Assembly (NCBI GenBank): GCA_052436255.1
Contig: JBQVNP010000007.1
Location: 1 to 64,000 of the forward strand
Source: Pelomonas sp052436255
GTDB lineage: Bacteria > Pseudomonadota > Gammaproteobacteria > Burkholderiales > Burkholderiaceae_C
DNA length: 64,000 bases
Direction of reading: 5' to 3'
Positions within the stretch are counted from its first letter, which is position 1. Each line of letters opens with the position of its first letter. The position numbers were made by a program, and so were the translations under genes. The notes below the pieces were generated by a model. The model was given only the letters and a program-made list of their open reading frames with translations, did not search any database and was not told where the DNA came from. Positions 34,174 through 41,100 of the stretch are shown here, one piece after another.

Positions 34174-35321
34174 CACCATTCGGCGACGCTGCCGTCCGCG
34201 TGCCGCCACAGCGGGTTGCGCCAGTCGGGTGCCCTCTTGCTGGCTTCGATGACTTTCTCTTCATCGACCACCACGCCCAGCCCCGGCTTGGTCAGCGGCA
34301 GCATGAAGCCGTTCTCGACGTGGAAGTCTTCCTTGTTCAGCACGTAGTCAAGCAGCTCGCCACCCTGGTTGTAGTGGATGCCCATGCTCTGCTCCTGCAG
34401 GACCGCGTTGTGCGAGACGAAGTCGACGTGCAGGCAGGCCGCCAGCGCAATGGGGCCGAGCGGGCAGTGCGGGGCAAAGGCCACGTCGTACGCCTCCGCC
34501 ATCGCGGCGATCTTGTGGCACTCGGTGATGCCACCCGCATGCGACAGGTCCGGCTGCACGATGGACAGGCCACCGGCCTGGAAAACGCGCTTGAACTCGA
34601 AGCGCGAATACATCCGCTCGCCGGCCGCCAGGGGAATGGCCGTGTGCTGCGCGAGGCGGGCATAGGTTTCGTCCTGCTCGGCCAGCACGGGTTCTTCAAC
34701 GAACAGCGGCCGGTAGGGTTCCAGCGCCTTCAGCATGACCTTGGCCATCGGCGCGCCGATGCGACCGTGGAAGTCGATGCCGAATTCGATGTCGTGGCCA
34801 AACGCTTCGCGGATCTCGGCGATGCGGGCGACGGCCTCGTCCACCTTGCGGGCGCTGTCGATGAGGCCCATCTCCTCGGATCCATTCATCTTGAAGGTGT
34901 CGAAGCCCCCTTCACGCAGCCGCTTGATGTCGCGGATGACATCGGCCGGCCGATCGCCGCCGACCCAGGAATACACCTTCATCTTGTCGCGCACCAGGCC
35001 ACCGAGCAGCTCGTGCACCGGCGCGCCGAGCACCTTGCCCTTGATGTCCCATAGCGCCTGGTCGATGCCGGCAATGGCGCTCATCAGGATGGCGCCGCCG
35101 CGGTAGAAGCCGCCGCGGTACATGACCTGCCAGAGGTCGTTGATGCGCGACGGGTCCTGCCCGATCAGGTAGTGCTCGAACTCGTGCACCGCGGCTTCGA
35201 CGCTGCGTGCCTTGCCTTCGATGACGGGCTCACCCCAGCCGCTGATGCCGGCGTCGGTGTCGATCTTCAGGAACATCCACCGCGGCGCGAGGCGGTAGGT
35301 CGTCAGCTTGGTGATTCGCAT
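34173..35321 (-). CDS. dgoD: D-galactonate dehydratase
   Basis: A 382-aa enolase-superfamily enzyme. Metal ligands lie in EFGIDFHGRIG (Asp), PLFVEEPVL (Glu) and AAGERMYSRFEF (Glu). The catalytic His is in FAPHCPLGPIA, and GIDQALWDIKGKVLGAPVHELLGG is the capping-barrel signature. It dehydrates galactonate to 2-dehydro-3-deoxygalactonate. It is the first gene of the ten-gene minus-strand operon. No clear Shine-Dalgarno precedes the ATG. The region upstream holds a short dyad that could be the LysR operator. Confidence 0.95.
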   Translation of the reverse strand: MRITKLTTYRLAPRWMFLKIDTDAGISGWGEPVIEGKARSVEAAVHEFEHYLIGQDPSRINDLWQVMYRGGFYRGGAILMSAIAGIDQALWDIKGKVLGAPVHELLGGLVRDKMKVYSWVGGDRPADVIRDIKRLREGGFDTFKMNGSEEMGLIDSARKVDEAVARIAEIREAFGHDIEFGIDFHGRIGAPMAKVMLKALEPYRPLFVEEPVLAEQDETYARLAQHTAIPLAAGERMYSRFEFKRVFQAGGLSIVQPDLSHAGGITECHKIAAMAEAYDVAFAPHCPLGPIALAACLHVDFVSHNAVLQEQSMGIHYNQGGELLDYVLNKEDFHVENGFMLPLTKPGLGVVVDEEKVIEASKRAPDWRNPLWRHADGSVAEW

Positions 35322-35398
35322 GGGCCATGACTGCTACAGGGACGGTCAAAGCTTAGAGCTGGCTGCTAGTTCCGAAATATCTATTTTTAGCTGTCGCC

Positions 35399-35415
35399 TA
35401 TATGAAGACCATATA
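35399..35415 (-). promoter_or_regulatory. Candidate operator upstream of the galactose operon
   Basis: TATATGAAGACCATATA is a perfect dyad (TATATG / CATATA with a 5-base centre), about 78 bases upstream of the dgoD start. Length and A/T-rich arms fit a LysR-type box, so GbpR-like binding is inferred. No strong -35/-10 can be assigned. Confidence 0.4.
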
Positions 35416-35444
35416 TGTCGACCACCAGGGAACGCGTGCATGAA

Positions 35445-35469
35445 AGCAAAAGGGCTGCAAACGCAGCCC
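35445..35469 (-). terminator. Rho-independent terminator of the 33-aa ORF
   Basis: On the minus strand GGGCTGC-GTTT-GCAGCCC is followed by TTTTGCTTT. The perfect 7-bp stem (35452-35458 with 35463-35469) lies 45 bases beyond the stop of the small membrane-protein ORF. Confidence 0.75.
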
Positions 35470-35513
35470 TCGACAACTCGCAGGCCAGTTTTGCCTGCAG
35501 TTTTGGCAGCGCC

Positions 35514-35615
35514 TCAGTTGCGCTTGTTGCCGTACTGGCCGCCGCCGAGAACGTCGCCGAGTTGGCCGACGAGTGCGAGCGTTGCGAGTACCAAGGTGAT
35601 GATGAGCAGTTCCAT
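35514..35615 (-). CDS. 33-aa single-span membrane protein
   Basis: The short ORF starts MELLIITLVLATLALVGQLG, a clear hydrophobic span of ~18 residues, and continues with a polar Gly/Asn/Arg tail (GGGQYGNKRN). The leader CAAGAAAGGGAAACAA has an AAAGGGA ribosome-binding site. A clean terminator follows at 35445-35469, so this looks like an independent transcription unit. I do not recognise the protein. Similar tiny hydrophobic proteins often act on transporters or as type I toxins; neither role can be claimed here. Confidence 0.6.
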   Translation of the reverse strand: MELLIITLVLATLALVGQLGDVLGGGQYGNKRN

Positions 35616-35894
35616 TTGTTTCCCTTTCTTGTTGATGCACAGCGATCATAGGGTTTCCACCGATAAACACCAGGGTTTTCCCTATGCATTGCCGGCATGG
35701 AAAGTCGGGTTGTACGACTTCACCCCCTGAAGAATCGACCCAACCCATTGATTTGTATAGCTTAAGGCCAAATCCAGAGGGAGGGAAAACGAACTCGCGA
35801 TGTCCGGATCAGCGCCCCCTGATCGCACATTGTTTGTTTTTGCCCCCCTAAACCCCACGTACTATCCGCTTTACGCCCCCCTGACCCGATGAAC
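35616..35894. other. Intergenic stretch between the small ORF and the IS3 scrap
   Basis: No convincing gene. CATAGGG at about 35647 and CCCTATG at about 35679 form an inverted pair at the likely promoter of the small ORF. From 35810 there are C-rich tracts (GCCCCCCTAAACCCC, GCCCCCCTGACCC) that look like recombination debris at the start of the accessory region. Confidence 0.4.
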
Positions 35895-36170
35895 TGAACG
35901 GGGTGGCTGGCAGACGAGTTGAGCCACAAGTGCGTGGACATCGCGGTGGACTTCGGCATCGGTGGCGAGTGCGTCACGCGGCTGCTGGACCAGGCGGCGC
36001 GGTCCGGGGCTACCCGCAGGCTGCATCGCACCGACAACGGACCAGAGTTCACCAGCCGCGCCTTGCTGGGCTGGTCTCAGCGGCGCGGCATGAAGCAGAT
36101 CCTCATGGAGCCAGGGGCGCCAACGCAGAACGGCCACATCAAGAGCTTCAACCCCTGGAAGACGCGCTGA
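35895..36170 (+). pseudogene. IS3-family transposase C-terminal fragment
   Basis: The reading frame around 35919-36170 gives DIAVDFGIGGECVTRLLDQ, RTDNGPEFTSRALLGWSQ (second catalytic Asp in DNGPEF) and EPGAPTQNGHIKSFNPWKTR. In intact IS3 transposases this last motif is IESFNG with the third catalytic Glu; here Glu is replaced by Lys. The N-terminal two thirds, the orfA gene and the inverted repeats are missing. It is an inactive remnant. Confidence 0.8.
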
Positions 36171-36177
36171 ACAAACC

Positions 36178-36660
36178 TCAGGCGGCCATTTCTTCGTCAT
36201 CAGGCGGGGCGTGCCGCCGCAGCATCACGTCGAATTCCAGATCCAACGGTATCTGAATCTGCTCATCGTGCGGGTGCAGACGGTTCCACCGCATCGCGTC
36301 GTCCGACAGCGAGAGGGCGTCGCCAACCATCTGTTCACGCCGTTGCATCAACCCCTTGTGGGCAATATATCTAGGTGCGTTGTCCAGCGTATGCCACAGC
36401 GTCATCTGTTCCGTGCCACTGCGCTCGGTGACGGCGAAATTGACCCTGTAGGGTCTGCCCGTGACCTCATCCTTGCCCGTCTCCTCGCGAGCGGATTGCG
36501 AGAAGAGTTCGGCCAACAAGGCCACAGGTGTCTTGGGCGTCGGCGGCTTCATCCCGAGCTTGATGGCGTATTCGGCCACCTCGTGCATGTCCCAAGACTG
36601 CTTACCCGTCTCTTCGCAATAGCGCCGGATGATCGCCTGGCGTTGTTGAGCTTTCGTTTG
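36178..36660 (-). CDS. Hypothetical protein downstream of the HTH-ImmA gene
   Basis: About 160 aa, with a TTG start at 36660 chosen because AAGGGA lies 6 bases upstream and the position is 14 bases after the preceding stop. An ATG further up (36705) would overlap the upstream gene. The protein is soluble and charged, begins QTKAQQRQAIIRRYCEETGKQSWDMHEVAEYAIKLG, and ends in an acidic tail (PPDDEEMAA). I know no named domain. Its tight coupling to an HTH-ImmA protein suggests a two-gene stress or toxin-antitoxin-like module. Confidence 0.6.
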   Translation of the reverse strand, partial: QTKAQQRQAIIRRYCEETGKQSWDMHEVAEYAIKLGMKPPTPKTPVALLAELFSQSAREETGKDEVTGRPYRVNFAVTERSGTEQMTLWHTLDNAPRYIAHKGLMQRREQMVGDALSLSDDAMRWNRLHPHDEQIQIPLDLEFDVMLRRHAPPDDEEMAA

Positions 36661-36674
36661 CAATTTGATTCCCT

Positions 36675-37811
36675 TCAAGGACCAACCGGAGCAACGTCGC
36701 CCCAACCGTCGACGGCAGCCCCCGGCGCAACTACCGCACGAACTTTCACCAAGTGATCACGGAACCTGTCGTAGCGACCCGTCCTATGCTGCAGTTGTCC
36801 TGCCACCAGTCCGGGGTGGATCTGGAGAGCAGAGGCCAAGCTGCGAATATCACGTTCAGCAAAAACAGGGGCCTTGCGAGCGACGAAGGCGTCCATCGAT
36901 TTTTTCGGCACGCAGAACTCTGCAGCAGCGGCGTTTGCCACGCGCTCCTCCTCAGGTACACCTTCACCCAAGCCCGCCTTCTCGCCCTCAAGTCCGGCGT
37001 CGATGCTGATTTGGCCCTTGCCATGACCTTGGATTACGTGTTCCAACTCATGCCGGAGAACGAACCAGAAGTTGTCGATCCGGTCGTGCCGAAGCGACAT
37101 GCCGATAACGGGCGACGCGTCGTCCAGCCAGAAGCAAACGCCGTCGATCTTGGCGCCAGGAAGCGACTCGACGATCACGAAGCGGATGCCGGCTTCGGCC
37201 AGGACACGCGGCACTTTGCGCGTCTCCTCAACTGACAAGATCAACTGCTTGAGCTGTCCCAAAGCCCGCCGAACGCCAAATGGGGAGAAGGGGGCAACGA
37301 TCATCTCAGCCGCAATCTGCCTGACGCGGTAGAGCCATGCCAGCTGAGCGGCCGTGGTCTCGCTGACGACGTCGGTCTTTTTAGCGGCATGAGGCAGGAC
37401 CTCGATTTCGTTGAGCGAGCCCACGCCGAAGAACTTGGTCAGGGCGATCTCGATGCTGAGCACGTTTCGAACATCGGCGCCATCCAACCACCCACGCTTG
37501 ATCATCTCGGGAACTGGAAGCCCGCCGAACAGCTGCGCCCGCATTGCACGCGCCGGATCTGGTCGCGTAACCAACCGGGCCCTGGCCAAGTCAAAATCTT
37601 TCTGAAGCGCCAGGAATTGATCAGCCGGAACCTCAAAAACTTCCTCCAGCGCGATCGCTATTTCCGCGGTGACGGCCTGTTTGCCCGTGATGAGCTTGTT
37701 CAGCGTGGACTCGCTCATACCGAGCACCGTCGAAAGGAACCGCTGCGACCAGCCCCTCTGCTCAAGCTGGGCTTCAATCAGCTGCCCTGGTGTTTTGTAT
37801 TCCGTCTCCAT
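36675..37811 (-). CDS. HTH-XRE and ImmA/IrrE metallopeptidase fusion protein
   Basis: A 378-aa protein starting at METEYKTPGQLIEAQLEQRGWSQRFL. Residues ~10-65 are an XRE helix-turn-helix of HigA type (LSTVLGMSESTLNKLITGKQAVTAEIAIALEEVF). The C-terminal half is an IrrE/ImmA peptidase with the zinc motif RHELEHVIQGHG (HExxH) near residue 275 and AAAEFCVPKKSMDAF. Such proteins cleave or sequester repressors or act as antitoxins. A perfect palindrome 14 bases before the start is a likely auto-operator. A linked unknown gene follows. Confidence 0.85.
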   Translation of the reverse strand: METEYKTPGQLIEAQLEQRGWSQRFLSTVLGMSESTLNKLITGKQAVTAEIAIALEEVFEVPADQFLALQKDFDLARARLVTRPDPARAMRAQLFGGLPVPEMIKRGWLDGADVRNVLSIEIALTKFFGVGSLNEIEVLPHAAKKTDVVSETTAAQLAWLYRVRQIAAEMIVAPFSPFGVRRALGQLKQLILSVEETRKVPRVLAEAGIRFVIVESLPGAKIDGVCFWLDDASPVIGMSLRHDRIDNFWFVLRHELEHVIQGHGKGQISIDAGLEGEKAGLGEGVPEEERVANAAAAEFCVPKKSMDAFVARKAPVFAERDIRSLASALQIHPGLVAGQLQHRTGRYDRFRDHLVKVRAVVAPGAAVDGWGDVAPVGP

Positions 37812-37824
37812 GTCATAAGTGTCA

Positions 37825-37836
37825 GCGAAATTTCGC
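37825..37836. promoter_or_regulatory. Palindromic operator upstream of the HTH-ImmA gene
   Basis: GCGAAATTTCGC is a perfect 12-bp palindrome, 14 bases upstream of the ATG at 37811. HigA/XRE regulators commonly bind such short palindromes in their own promoters, so auto-repression is inferred. Confidence 0.55.
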
Positions 37837-38388
37837 TTTATCGCAAGTTCTACGCTCTCACCCCGACCGCCGCCTGGTGCCTTCGGAGACGGACTGCTCA
37901 TTCCCTGACCTGACGCGGTGCAGACCTTTAACGCCCCGGCGACGCCGCCTGTCTATCCAGGAGGCGGTCGGCATCTGCCCCCTTCACAGGGGGCTTATCT
38001 TTTTCTGGGAGGGAAATGCGGGCTATCTGCTCTCGCAGGTCATTGCGCTGGTGAGTGATTAGCGGAGCAAGATGCGGGCTGACCTACATCTCTGTGATCC
38101 AGGAAGGTTGATTCAACACTTGGAGGCGGAAGCCCGCCAAGCCCCTTTCGCTTAGCCAATGGCGCTATCCCGCCGAGCGTGGACCGGCTGCTGCTGCACA
38201 AGTTTTGCGTCTCGTTGGGAGGCGTTCGGATCGGCCACGAGGATCGGAAGCAGGTGAGGGCGATCTATCGCCACGAAATCATGAATCCTTACTGAACTGC
38301 TGGAATCAGCAAACAAAGACAGAGGCACGACACGCGTGGCCAGCGCCATCTGTGACGAGGTGCTCCCGCTGTCGTCGAGGCGCTGGCC
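37837..38388. other. 552-base stretch without a convincing gene
   Basis: Short frames only. One plus-strand segment ending at 38295 reads DRLLLHKFCVSLGGVRIGHEDRKQVRAIYRHEIMNPY before a stop. It has no start or ribosome-binding site and could be the tail of a deleted gene. Composition is lower in GC than the flanking operons, in keeping with an accessory region. Confidence 0.35.
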
Positions 38389-38727
38389 GTGCCCTTCAGT
38401 GCTCGTTGGAGGACGCCCTCAAATCGCTTGCGGGACGTGTGCGTGATCAGCATCGTGGCGGTTCTCGGCTTGGTCATGGCGCACTGGGCTTATGCGCGGC
38501 TGACACCGTTGGACTGGGCGAGTGTGACCGGAGCGACCGTCGCCCCCGCCCTCGCAGGTCCGACTTCCGGAGCATCCGCGGCGTCGTCGGCGGCTTCAGC
38601 TGTCAAGCCAAATGCTCCGGTCTCGGCGGCCAGTGTCGCCGTGGTTCCGAAGGTGATCGCGCCGACGGATACGCAGAAGGCCCAGGTGTCACAAGCGCAG
38701 CAAACCTCCAATGCTTCAGCTCGCTGA
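38389..38727 (+). CDS. Possible small membrane-anchored Ala/Ser-rich protein
   Basis: Up to 112 aa from a GTG start. One transmembrane segment (VCVISIVAVLGLVMAHWAYARL) is followed by a low-complexity Ala/Ser/Val/Pro tail (ASSAASAVKPNAPVSAAS) ending in QTSNASAR. A later GTG near 38440 would give a shorter protein starting at the membrane segment. No ribosome-binding site is evident and no family is recognised. It is convergent with the TniQ gene, whose end is 42 bases away. It may be cargo of the transposon or chance. Confidence 0.35.
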   Translation: MPFSARWRTPSNRLRDVCVISIVAVLGLVMAHWAYARLTPLDWASVTGATVAPALAGPTSGASAASSAASAVKPNAPVSAASVAVVPKVIAPTDTQKAQVSQAQQTSNASAR

Positions 38728-38768
38728 ACATCCGAAAGTCGTGGTCCCATCTTCGACGTGCTGCTGCG

Positions 38769-40028
38769 TTAGCGTAGGAACAGACGAACGGCTTGTTCAC
38801 CTGATGGAGTAATGATCTGCGCCACACCGATGGGTGACGCGGTTTGCAAATCCCATCGACCCAGACGGGACAGCCACGCAGCGTTCAATGGGGGACTCTG
38901 CCTTCTCTTGATGCTGTCCTCGAGATGAGCACGCCACGCGCTGGCGACCTTGAACGCTGCGAGCCATATCACGTGGGCAAGTTGGAAATAGCCCTCGGAC
39001 GCGAACTTACTACCCGGCGTGAGAAAGGCCGAGGCGAAGCGACTGAAGAACTCATCTATTTGACCAACTTCAGCAGCTTCGAGAGTCGCTGTCCATACGA
39101 TCTGGCCATACGACTCGAATTGAGAACGCCAGATATATGTTGCATGTCGCTCGACGCTGACATCGAGCTCCACCGGAACTCGAAGGCGGTTGGCTCCTTC
39201 AGCCCAGCCCTTCCAAAAAAAGTCAGATTCTTGCCAATCTTTCGGGAGCGTCGACGATACGACGGACACATAAGATTGGTTTCTCGGGGCCCCGCTTGTT
39301 CTAACCTCAATCGAGGGGAAGAGCTCGACCTCGGCGTGGCGGAAGCTCAGCCTTTGAGGGCATGGTTCGATGTGAGAAAGAACGGAGACGAGAGTTGCCC
39401 GCCACACACTCGCTGATTCGGGCTCACAGGTAATCCAGGAATGTCTCCGCGGAAGCTTGACGCGTGATTGCACCGAAGCAGCCCAAGCGTGAAAAGATCG
39501 GACTTCGTCGAGAGACTCAGGCTCTGACCAAGCGCCAGGGTATTTATCCAGATTCTTGCCACCTGCGAGTGACAAAGAGCAGTGGGAGCAAGTGAAGGAA
39601 GGGAAGCCGCCCGGCGTGACGAACGCATAGGCTGGTGTAGAGCTATTACACCCATTGCAGTGGTGCAAAAGCGGTTCGTGATGAATGAGGCAGCACTCGA
39701 AGATGTCCAGTTGGAAAGAAGCTGCGTGATAGCCCGACCGGAGGCAGCTTCGGCAAAACCGCAGGTGTTCGCGAGCGGCAGCATCCGCAAAGATCGGTCC
39801 CAACTGGGCTTGCACGCTGGCAGCATTGATTCGTTGCGAAACTGGGGTTGGCGTGGTCCTCGCGTCAATCAAAAAACTGACGTAGCGCGACCACCCAAAC
39901 TGCACGCCAAAGCTTTTCATCCCTAGGCTGTTGAGTGCACGCAACTTCGCCAACAGAGTGAACGACCCTTCTCCGAAACCCGCCCAGCTCTCGTGCCAGG
40001 CGAGGTTGCCAAGGGCGGGTATCGGCAT
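38769..40028 (-). CDS. TniQ/TnsD-family target-selection protein
   Basis: A 419-aa protein. The zinc-finger region HLRFCRSCLRSGYHAASFQLDIFECCLIHHEPLLHHCNGC, followed by FTCSHC, is the TniQ signature (CxxC...CxxH...CxxC). The N-terminal LGNLAWHESWAGFGEGSFTLLAKL is the usual TniQ opening. TniQ/TnsD proteins bind the target DNA, or a guide complex, and recruit TnsC. It is the last gene of the tnsA-B-C-tniQ operon, 6 bases after tnsC. Base composition is clearly poorer in GC than the chromosomal genes, a sign of transfer. No Cas genes or CRISPR array are present. Confidence 0.85.
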   Translation of the reverse strand: MPIPALGNLAWHESWAGFGEGSFTLLAKLRALNSLGMKSFGVQFGWSRYVSFLIDARTTPTPVSQRINAASVQAQLGPIFADAAAREHLRFCRSCLRSGYHAASFQLDIFECCLIHHEPLLHHCNGCNSSTPAYAFVTPGGFPSFTCSHCSLSLAGGKNLDKYPGAWSEPESLDEVRSFHAWAASVQSRVKLPRRHSWITCEPESASVWRATLVSVLSHIEPCPQRLSFRHAEVELFPSIEVRTSGAPRNQSYVSVVSSTLPKDWQESDFFWKGWAEGANRLRVPVELDVSVERHATYIWRSQFESYGQIVWTATLEAAEVGQIDEFFSRFASAFLTPGSKFASEGYFQLAHVIWLAAFKVASAWRAHLEDSIKRRQSPPLNAAWLSRLGRWDLQTASPIGVAQIITPSGEQAVRLFLR

Positions 40029-40034
40029 GTCAGC

Positions 40035-41096
40035 TCACAGGAACGTGGTTTCGAACTGACTGCTGTCCAGAGCGCTCTTCCAGAAGTCGCGGTCGGGCCG
40101 GTAGCCGGGTTCGTCCTCAACCATCTGGACGGTCAAGAACGCCAGGATGGAATCCGCGATCCACTGCATGCCCACGTCTTTCAGAGGCTTGACATGCTTC
40201 TTGGCCACGGCTTGTAGCTCGCTCCACAGCCGCGGCGCTTCGTGCGCCAGTCGCCAGCCCGCCGCATGGGCATGCGGCAGGAAGAACTGCGAGTAGCAGA
40301 CGCCAGACCCGGCCGGATACTCACAGCTGTCGACGCTGTCGTACTCCCCCATAACTGCACGAAGTTCCTTCTGCGAGGAGATGCCGGAGAACACGCGAAC
40401 TCCTCGGAGAAAACGCGACCACAGGCCCTTGTCCGAGACTCGAATCGCATCGGCGACCGTTTGGAGTTTCAAGTCGCCGACCGGGATAGTGATGACGGTT
40501 TTCTTGTGGTACTCCCGCAACTCATTCGTGAAGTCGCGTAAGAAATTGAACTCGGGGTCACCCCAGTTTTGACCCTCATCGATATAAAGCGCAAAAGTGT
40601 CCCCTTTCACCTCGCGGCAAGCTGCGAGAATTCCGCCGCGCGCGGCATTCTTGCGATCCACGGCCGTCCCCGCAGCTTCGATATTGAAGCCCAAGAGCAC
40701 ATCAGTCCAAAGCGCCTTCTCAGTGCACTTGTCATGCTTGGCTGCCGTAATGACTTGGTAAGGCACATTAGGGAACATCGTGCCCATGGCCCTTGAGACC
40801 ATCGTCACCATCGTGGTCTTGCCATGGCGACAGTCCGCAGCGAATGCGAGTCCCGGCCGGCGGAATTTGATGGCTTCCTGAATGGCAAGCAGCGCCTCTC
40901 TAACCGGTGGCGTCTTGATTTCGATGATGACGGCGTGAAGCGGGTGACCCTGCAAGAGGGCCTGCCTTTCTAGCCCCGGAAGCAGCGCAGCGTTCCTCAG
41001 AGACTCCCGACTCCTGGATTCATCGGCCTGGGAACTGGGATGGCTGCAATCGCCATCTGAATCTTCAGTGAAATTGACTTGCATGTTCAGCTCCAT
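40035..41096 (-). CDS. TnsC/TniB-like AAA+ ATPase
   Basis: A 353-aa protein starting at MELNMQVNF. The P-loop is AADCRHGKTTMV (GKTT kept, the leading Gly of Walker A replaced by Ala). Walker B is TFALYIDEGQNWGD, and sensor motif TVITIPVGDLKL follows. The layout matches TniB/TnsC regulators, which polymerise on target DNA and activate the TnsB transposase. It starts 4 bases after the tnsB stop. A second ATG four codons later is an alternative start. Confidence 0.82.
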   Translation of the reverse strand: MELNMQVNFTEDSDGDCSHPSSQADESRSRESLRNAALLPGLERQALLQGHPLHAVIIEIKTPPVREALLAIQEAIKFRRPGLAFAADCRHGKTTMVTMVSRAMGTMFPNVPYQVITAAKHDKCTEKALWTDVLLGFNIEAAGTAVDRKNAARGGILAACREVKGDTFALYIDEGQNWGDPEFNFLRDFTNELREYHKKTVITIPVGDLKLQTVADAIRVSDKGLWSRFLRGVRVFSGISSQKELRAVMGEYDSVDSCEYPAGSGVCYSQFFLPHAHAAGWRLAHEAPRLWSELQAVAKKHVKPLKDVGMQWIADSILAFLTVQMVEDEPGYRPDRDFWKSALDSSQFETTFL

Positions 41097-41100
41097 TTGA

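Noticed and set aside
38152..38349. A 65-codon minus-strand gene
   Set aside because: No ribosome-binding site, no recognisable domain and composition like non-coding sequence; treated as part of a gap.
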